Source of the DNA: an uncultured Alcaligenaceae bacterium
GTDB lineage: Bacteria; Pseudomonadota; Gammaproteobacteria; Burkholderiales; Burkholderiaceae_B
Length of the DNA stretch: 64,000 nucleotides
Reading direction: 5' to 3'
Assembly (NCBI GenBank): GCA_937908115.1
Contig: CALEQZ010000009.1
Location: forward strand, 1-64,000
Shown: piece by piece, positions 59,249 through 64,000 of the stretch
How the letters are laid out: each line of letters opens with the position of its first letter
Position numbering within the stretch: the first letter of the stretch is position 1
The notes under the pieces: model-generated
Told to the model about the DNA's origin: nothing
The model's database searches: none
The model's input: the letters and a program-made list of their open reading frames with translations, nothing else
Made by a program: the position numbers and the translations under genes

Positions 59249-60703
59249 ATGAAAGCTCTACCGGCCCTGCTGCTTGCCCTGCCGCTCGCCGCGTGCGCCC
59301 CCATGGATCCGGGCACAGCCCCGGCCTTGCGCACGGATGCCGCCGCGCTTGGCCTGGTCCAGGCGCAGGTCGCCTGGCCCGACGCAAAGTGGTGGCAGCG
59401 CTACGCCGATCCCCAGCTCGATGCGCTGGTCGAAGAAGCGTTGGCGGGCAACCCGGACATGACGGCCGCGCAGGCCCGCCTGGACCGGGCCAACGCCGCA
59501 GTCGGCAACGCGCGTGCCGTGCTCGTCCCGCGTGTCGATGCCAACTATTCGCTGACCCGCCAGCACTACAGCGGCAATTACGTCTATCCGGAGCCGATGG
59601 CCGGCTCGGTGGGCAGTGACAACCGGTTGGCGCTCGATTTCAGCTACGAATTGGACTTGTGGGGAAAGAACCGCAAGCGCCTGCAGGCCGCGCTGTCGCG
59701 CGCCCAGGCCGCCGCCGCAGAACGGCAGGCCGCCCGCAACCTGCTGGCCAAAGCAGTGGTGCTGGCCTACGCCAACCTGCAGGATGCTTACGCGCAGCAG
59801 GATGTGCTGGAAAAAACCATCGTCCAGCGCCAGGAAGTCGTGGACATTACCCGCCAGCGTTACGCCGCGGGGCTGGACACCCAGGTCGAAGTCAAGCAAG
59901 CCGAATCCGCCTTGGCGGCTGCCCGCGCCGAACTGACCCGTACCCAGGCGAACGCAGCCCTGCTGCGCAACCAGCTTGCCGCGTTGGCCGGCGCCGGGCC
60001 GCAGCGCACCGCCGGGCTGCGGCCGGTAACGCTGCGCGCGCCGGACACGCAGCTGCCGCCGGTCCTGCCGATGGACCTGCTCGGACGCCGTCCCGACATC
60101 GTGGCCGCGCGCTGGCGCGTCGAAGCCGCCGGCAGCGACATCGCCGCGGCCAAGGCCGAGTTCTACCCCAACGTCAACTTGACCGCCTTCGCCGGCCTGC
60201 TGGCGCTGGGCACCGGCAACCTGTTCGACCATGACAGCCGCATGGCTGGTGCGGGGCCCGCGATCAGCCTGCCGCTGTTCGACGCGGGACGGCTCAACGC
60301 CAACCTGGCGGCAGCGCGCGCCGACCGCGACCTGGCCGTGGCGGACTACAACGCGGCGGTACTCGCCGCGGTGCGCGAGGTCGCCGATGCGCTCGAATCG
60401 ATCCGCCTGCTGGCGCGGGAATCGGTCGAGCAGCGTGAAGCCCACGCCGCGATCGAAGCCGCCTACGACCTGGCCGTGCAGCGCTACCGCGCCGGCCTAG
60501 GCAACTACCTGACCGTGCTGGTGGCGCAGGACCACGTCCTTACCCAGGCGCGGCTGGACGCGGAACTGGCCGCGCGCGCCTGGCGCCTTGACGCCGAGCT
60601 GGCCACGGCACTGGGCGGCGGCTTTGCCGCAGGCGATGACACACCGCCAGCCGCCGCCGCGCCATCGGCACCCGCGGCCGTGCAAACCGCTGCGCAGTCC
60701 TGA
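59249..60703 (+). CDS. Outer-membrane efflux lipoprotein, NodT/OprM family
   Basis: Outer-membrane channel of a tripartite exporter; 484 residues. Lipobox LAAC (PLAACAPM) near residue 16. Two OEP repeats: WWQRYADPQLDALVEEAL, LALDFSYELDLWGKNRKRL, then DLLGRRPDIVAARWRVEAAGSDIAAAKAEFYPNVNLTA and LPLFDAGRLNANLAAARADRDLA, which are OprM/NodT hallmarks. The C-terminal Ala/Pro-rich tail is unusual but harmless. It is first in the operon with EmrA- and EmrB-like genes. Confidence 0.92.
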   Translation: MKALPALLLALPLAACAPMDPGTAPALRTDAAALGLVQAQVAWPDAKWWQRYADPQLDALVEEALAGNPDMTAAQARLDRANAAVGNARAVLVPRVDANYSLTRQHYSGNYVYPEPMAGSVGSDNRLALDFSYELDLWGKNRKRLQAALSRAQAAAAERQAARNLLAKAVVLAYANLQDAYAQQDVLEKTIVQRQEVVDITRQRYAAGLDTQVEVKQAESALAAARAELTRTQANAALLRNQLAALAGAGPQRTAGLRPVTLRAPDTQLPPVLPMDLLGRRPDIVAARWRVEAAGSDIAAAKAEFYPNVNLTAFAGLLALGTGNLFDHDSRMAGAGPAISLPLFDAGRLNANLAAARADRDLAVADYNAAVLAAVREVADALESIRLLARESVEQREAHAAIEAAYDLAVQRYRAGLGNYLTVLVAQDHVLTQARLDAELAARAWRLDAELATALGGGFAAGDDTPPAAAAPSAPAAVQTAAQS

Positions 60704-60748
60704 CCACCGCTCCCATCCCGACGCAAACCGATCCCCTAGCCCGACATC

Positions 60749-61936
60749 ATGAGCACAGAAAACACCGCCCGCCCCGCTGCCCGCAAACGGCTGCTGCTTG
60801 TGGCCACCTTTGCCTTCGTCCTGATCGCCGCAGGCTATGGCCTGTGGTGGCTGCTGTACGGCTCGCACTTCGAATCGACCGACGACGCTTACGTGCACGG
60901 CAACCTGGTCCAGATCACGCCCCAGGTCTCCGGCACGGTCGTGGCCATCGAAGCCGATGACACCGAAGTCGTGCGCGCCGGCCAGCCGCTGGTGCGACTG
61001 GACCCCGCCGACACCGAAATCGCGCTGCAGCAAGCGCGCGCCCGCCTGGCACAGACGGTGCGCCAAGTCCAGCAGCGCTTCGTCGAGAATGACGCGCTGC
61101 GCGCCGACGTAGACGTCAGCCGGGCGGACCTGGCCCGCGCGCAAGCCGAGCTCACCCGCGCGCGCGCTGACCTGCAGCGCCGCCAGGCGCTGGCCAAGTC
61201 GGGCGGCGTCAGCGGCGAGGAATTGCTGCACGCCCGCACCGAACTGCGCAACGCGCAGTCGCAGCACGCCCAGGCGCAGGCCAGGCTCGAAGCCGCCCAG
61301 GCCCGGCTGGCCACCAACCAGGTGCTGACGGCGGGCACCACCGTGGAAAACCATCCGGACGTGCAGCACGCCGCCGCCGAACTGCGCGCGGCCTGGCTGG
61401 CGCACGAGCGCACGGTGCTGCCTGCGCCGGTCGACGGGCTGGTCGCACGCCGCAGCGTCCAGGTCGGCCAACGCGTCGCGCAAGGCAACACGCTGATGAA
61501 TGTGGTGCCGCTCGATCAAGTCTGGGTCGAGGCCAACTTCAAGGAAAACCAGCTGCGCAAGATGCGCATCGGCCAGCCGGCGACGCTGACCGCGGACATG
61601 TACGGCGGCTCGGTCGTCTACCACGGCACGGTGGTCGGCCTGGACGCCGGCACCGGCAGCGCGTTCGCCCTGTTGCCCGCGCAGAACGCCACCGGTAACT
61701 GGATCAAGGTCGTGCAGCGCGTGCCGGTGCGCATCGCCCTGGATCCGCAGGAGCTCGCCGAGCACCCCTTGCGCATCGGGCTGTCCATGAACGTGGAAGT
61801 CGACGTCGGCCAAGACGGCGACACCTCCGGCCAGCCGGCCCGCGAGGCGCTGTCCACGCCGGTATTCGACCATGGCACGGCCGGCGCCGACGCGATGATC
61901 GCAGAGATCCTGCGCAGCAATCTCCCGGCATCGTGA
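60749..61936 (+). CDS. emrA: EmrA-like membrane-fusion protein
   Basis: Periplasmic adaptor of 395 residues. N-terminal span (LLLVATFAFVLIAAGYGLWWLLY), a HlyD lipoyl-like start (STDDAYVHGNLVQITPQVSGTVV), a long alpha-hairpin, and a second barrel (ATLTADMYGGSVVYHGTVVG, LPAQNATGNWIKVVQRVPVRI, the EmrA signature). It joins the inner-membrane EmrB-like pump to the outer-membrane protein. The gap to the upstream gene is 45 bases; no strong ribosome-binding site. Confidence 0.93.
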   Translation: MSTENTARPAARKRLLLVATFAFVLIAAGYGLWWLLYGSHFESTDDAYVHGNLVQITPQVSGTVVAIEADDTEVVRAGQPLVRLDPADTEIALQQARARLAQTVRQVQQRFVENDALRADVDVSRADLARAQAELTRARADLQRRQALAKSGGVSGEELLHARTELRNAQSQHAQAQARLEAAQARLATNQVLTAGTTVENHPDVQHAAAELRAAWLAHERTVLPAPVDGLVARRSVQVGQRVAQGNTLMNVVPLDQVWVEANFKENQLRKMRIGQPATLTADMYGGSVVYHGTVVGLDAGTGSAFALLPAQNATGNWIKVVQRVPVRIALDPQELAEHPLRIGLSMNVEVDVGQDGDTSGQPAREALSTPVFDHGTAGADAMIAEILRSNLPAS

Positions 61937-61982
61937 GGGTGCCGGTGCCGCCCGTCGCAACATCGTCGAGGAGAGCCATCCG

Positions 61983-63596
61983 ATGAGCGCCCAACCCGCA
62001 GCCGAAACCACCAGCGCGTCGCGCGAGCCGGCCCGTCCCGCCCGGGCCGCCGAACATCCGCCCCTGACGGGCGCGACGCGCATCGTCGGGTCGATCGCGC
62101 TGTCGACCGCCGTGTTCATGAACGTGCTGGACACGTCCATCGCCAACGTCTCCATTCCGAGCATCTCGGGTGACCTGGGCGTGAGCGCCAGCCAAGGGAC
62201 CTGGGTCATTACCTCGTTCGCGGTGGCCAACGCCATCACCGTGCCGTTGACCGGCTGGCTGACCCAGCGTTTCGGGCAAGTACGGCTGTTCCTGATCTCC
62301 ACCCTGCTCTTCGTGCTGTCTTCGTGGCTATGCGGCTTCTCGCCCACGCTGGAAGCCCTGGTTGCCTTCCGCGTGCTGCAAGGTGCAGTGGCCGGGCCCA
62401 TGATCCCGCTGTCGCAGGCGCTGATGCTGGCCAGCTTCCCGAAGGAGAAGTCCGGCATGGCCCTGGCGGCCTGGGCCATGACCACCCTGGTCGCCCCCGT
62501 GGTCGGGCCGCTGCTGGGTGGGTGGATCTCGGACAACTACACCTGGCCCTGGATCTTCTACATCAACGTGCCCGTCGGCTTGCTCGCTGCATGGGTAAGC
62601 TGGCGCATCTACAAAGACCGGGAATCCGTCACGCAGAAACTGCCCATCGACAAAGTGGGGCTGTTCCTGCTGGTGCTGTGGGTGGGCGCGCTGCAAATCC
62701 TGCTCGACAAGGGCAAAGAACTCGACTGGTTCGAAAGCACCACCATCGTGGCCCTGGGCGTAGTGGTGGTGGTCTGCTTCGTGTTCTTCGTGATCTGGGA
62801 ACTGACTGAAAAGCACCCCATCGTCGACCTGCGGCTGTTCAAGGTGCGCAACTTCACGGTGGGCGCGCTGACGCTGGCCGTGGCCTATGGCGTGTTCTTC
62901 GGCAATCTCGTGCTCCTGCCGCTCTGGCTGCAAAGCAACATGGCCTACACGGCTACCTATGCCGGCGTGGTGCTGGCGCCGGTAGGCCTGTTGGCCATCA
63001 CGCTCACACCCATAGTAGGCAGGATGCTCGCGCACACTGACCCGCGCCGCATCGTCACCGTGTCTTTCCTGCTCTTTGCCCTGGTCTCGTACATGCGCTC
63101 CGGCTTCAACACCGACACCGATGTGGCCACGCTCGTCATTCCCACCATCATCCAGGGCGCAGCCATGGCGGGCTTTTTCGTGCCGCTGACCTCGATCACG
63201 CTGTCGAGCATCGAGCCATGGCGCATTCCGGCGGCTTCCGGGCTATCGAACTTCGCGCGGCTGACGGCCGGCGGCTTCGGCACCTCGATCGCCACCACGC
63301 TGTGGGACAACCGGGCATCCATGCACCACGCGCAGCTGACCGAAGTGGCCAGGCCGGGCCAGCAGGCCTTCGACCACGCCATGGGCGTGTTGCAGGGCAG
63401 CGGCATGTCGCCGGAGCAGTCGCTGAACATGATCGACAGGCTGATCAATACCCAGGCCTTCACCATGTCGGCGGTCGACCTCTTTTATGCCTCGGCAGTG
63501 ATCTTCGTCCTGCTCATCGCCACGGTGTGGTTCGCCAAGCCCCGCAACCAGGGCGGGGGAGGCGGCGCGGCAGAGGCGGCAGCCGGCGCGCACTGA
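61983..63596 (+). CDS. emrB: EmrB/QacA-type MFS drug exporter (DHA2 family)
   Basis: Inner-membrane proton-drug antiporter; 537 residues, 14 predicted spans. EmrB hallmarks: AVFMNVLDTSIANVSIPSISGDLGVS, WVITSFAVANAITVPLTGWL, QGAVAGPMIPLSQALM, and PWIFYINVPVGLLA (motif C and later). A short Ala/Gly C-terminus follows. AGGAGAG precedes the ATG at 61983. It works with the two upstream proteins as a tripartite pump. Substrates are unknown; regulated by the MarR gene at 58684. Confidence 0.94.
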   Translation: MSAQPAAETTSASREPARPARAAEHPPLTGATRIVGSIALSTAVFMNVLDTSIANVSIPSISGDLGVSASQGTWVITSFAVANAITVPLTGWLTQRFGQVRLFLISTLLFVLSSWLCGFSPTLEALVAFRVLQGAVAGPMIPLSQALMLASFPKEKSGMALAAWAMTTLVAPVVGPLLGGWISDNYTWPWIFYINVPVGLLAAWVSWRIYKDRESVTQKLPIDKVGLFLLVLWVGALQILLDKGKELDWFESTTIVALGVVVVVCFVFFVIWELTEKHPIVDLRLFKVRNFTVGALTLAVAYGVFFGNLVLLPLWLQSNMAYTATYAGVVLAPVGLLAITLTPIVGRMLAHTDPRRIVTVSFLLFALVSYMRSGFNTDTDVATLVIPTIIQGAAMAGFFVPLTSITLSSIEPWRIPAASGLSNFARLTAGGFGTSIATTLWDNRASMHHAQLTEVARPGQQAFDHAMGVLQGSGMSPEQSLNMIDRLINTQAFTMSAVDLFYASAVIFVLLIATVWFAKPRNQGGGGGAAEAAAGAH

Positions 63597-63654
63597 CAAA
63601 AGAAGAAGTCGCGCGCGACGCGGCCGCCCAGGCCAGAGGCCCGCCCCGCCGCCC

Positions 63655-64000
63655 TCAGCGCCGGCGCGATCCCAACAGGGAACCCAGTACGCCGCGCACC
63701 AGTTGGTTGGCGATCTGGCGCATGGCGCTCTTGGCGGCCATCTGCACCAGCCCGTCGCGCTTGCCGCCGCGCGGGCCCGTGGAGCCGAACAGCATGTCAT
63801 TGACGCTGTCCATCAGGCCGCCTTCGCCCGCCTGCGCGGGGTCCTTGCCCGGCACCGCCTTGCCGGACGAACGCGCGGCGCCCGTCGGCGCTGCCTGGCT
63901 GCCCTCCGGGGCAGAGGCGCGCCTTGTCAGCACCTCGTAGGCCGATTCCCGGTCAATGGCCTGCTCGTACTTGGCGCGCAGTGGGTGCGACTGCCGCAGC
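63655..64000 (-). CDS. DUF853/HerA-like ATPase, C-terminal part (cut by window end)
   Basis: Only the 3' end of the gene is inside the window, about 114 residues running off at 64000. The sequence reads LRQSHPLRAKYEQAIDRESAYEVLTRRA then an Ala/Gly-rich stretch and KSAMRQIANQLVRGVLGSLLGSRRR, the characteristic end of YjgR-like DUF853 proteins. These are predicted P-loop ATPases of the HerA/FtsK group. The catalytic part lies outside. It is convergent with emrB. Confidence 0.8.
   Translation of the reverse strand, partial: LRQSHPLRAKYEQAIDRESAYEVLTRRASAPEGSQAAPTGAARSSGKAVPGKDPAQAGEGGLMDSVNDMLFGSTGPRGGKRDGLVQMAAKSAMRQIANQLVRGVLGSLLGSRRR

Noticed and set aside
60497..62536. 679-codon open frame antisense to the efflux operon
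   Set aside because: It overlaps three well-supported efflux genes and has no family-like motif. Long antisense frames are common in GC-rich DNA.

Overview
The window is GC-rich chromosomal DNA from a beta-proteobacterium. It looks like Bordetella or a close relative in the Alcaligenaceae (for example Achromobacter). The basis is the combination of a Bug-family solute receptor, a tonB-exbB-exbD iron operon, a short H-NS protein of the Burkholderiales type, a glcDEF cluster and an egtD-egtB pair. This assignment is inference from gene content; no marker gene fixes the species. I found no insertion sequence, prophage, plasmid function or CRISPR array. Most of the window is ordinary core genome with a few accessory genes.

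Layout. 1-4.4 kb: argG, then a GntR regulator divergent from a lyase of the fumarase/aspartase superfamily, with a perfect 20-bp palindrome between them, followed by the broken 3' half of a class I fumarase beta subunit. 4.4-8.5 kb: copper ATPase CopA convergent with an OmpR/TctE-like two-component pair. 8.5-10.9 kb: exbD, exbB and tonB behind a 7-1-7 Fur-box-like palindrome. 11-16.7 kb: tRNA-Val, HU, a Cys/Met PLP enzyme, rlmB, rnr and tRNA-Leu. 16.9-24.7 kb: an exported methyltransferase, a GNAT protein, an ArsB-type permease, a membrane-anchored GltS-like protein, a stress/envelope cluster (PLD lipoprotein, BON protein, glycine-zipper protein) and a CAU tRNA. 24.9-28.8 kb: phosphonopyruvate hydrolase and a hybrid histidine kinase. 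28.9-31.2 kb: egtD-egtB for ergothioneine. 31.7-38.1 kb: purB, a GST, mnmA, and LysR/Bug/N-formylglutamate hydrolase. 38.2-41.1 kb: pntAA-pntAB-pntB. 41.2-50.2 kb, minus strand: nit, tldD, then aroG, a D-lactate dehydrogenase and glcD-glcE-glcF. 50.3-55.5 kb: hns, a DUF4136 lipoprotein, pepN, fbp and a small lipoprotein. 55.7-63.6 kb: quinone oxidoreductase, two divergent EamA exporters, and a MarR regulator with its tripartite drug-efflux operon. The window ends inside a DUF853 ATPase gene.

The main regulatory find lies upstream of aroG (DAHP synthase). A 27-codon leader ORF contains the run RFYFYFYGF and is followed by a GC-rich hairpin with a T-run just before the aroG ribosome-binding site. 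A segment inside the leader ORF is an exact 8-nt complement of the 5' arm of that hairpin. This is the layout of a translation-coupled attenuator that senses Phe and Tyr. A second regulatory find is the marR promoter: a full-consensus TTGACA-16-TATAAT with a perfect 16-bp palindrome in its spacer, and a predicted transcript that starts at the ATG. The 11-base core of the palindrome recurs before the efflux operon.

The shared logic of the window is central metabolism (arginine, purine and aromatic synthesis, gluconeogenesis, transhydrogenase, glycolate/lactate oxidation) mixed with metal, redox and drug defence.
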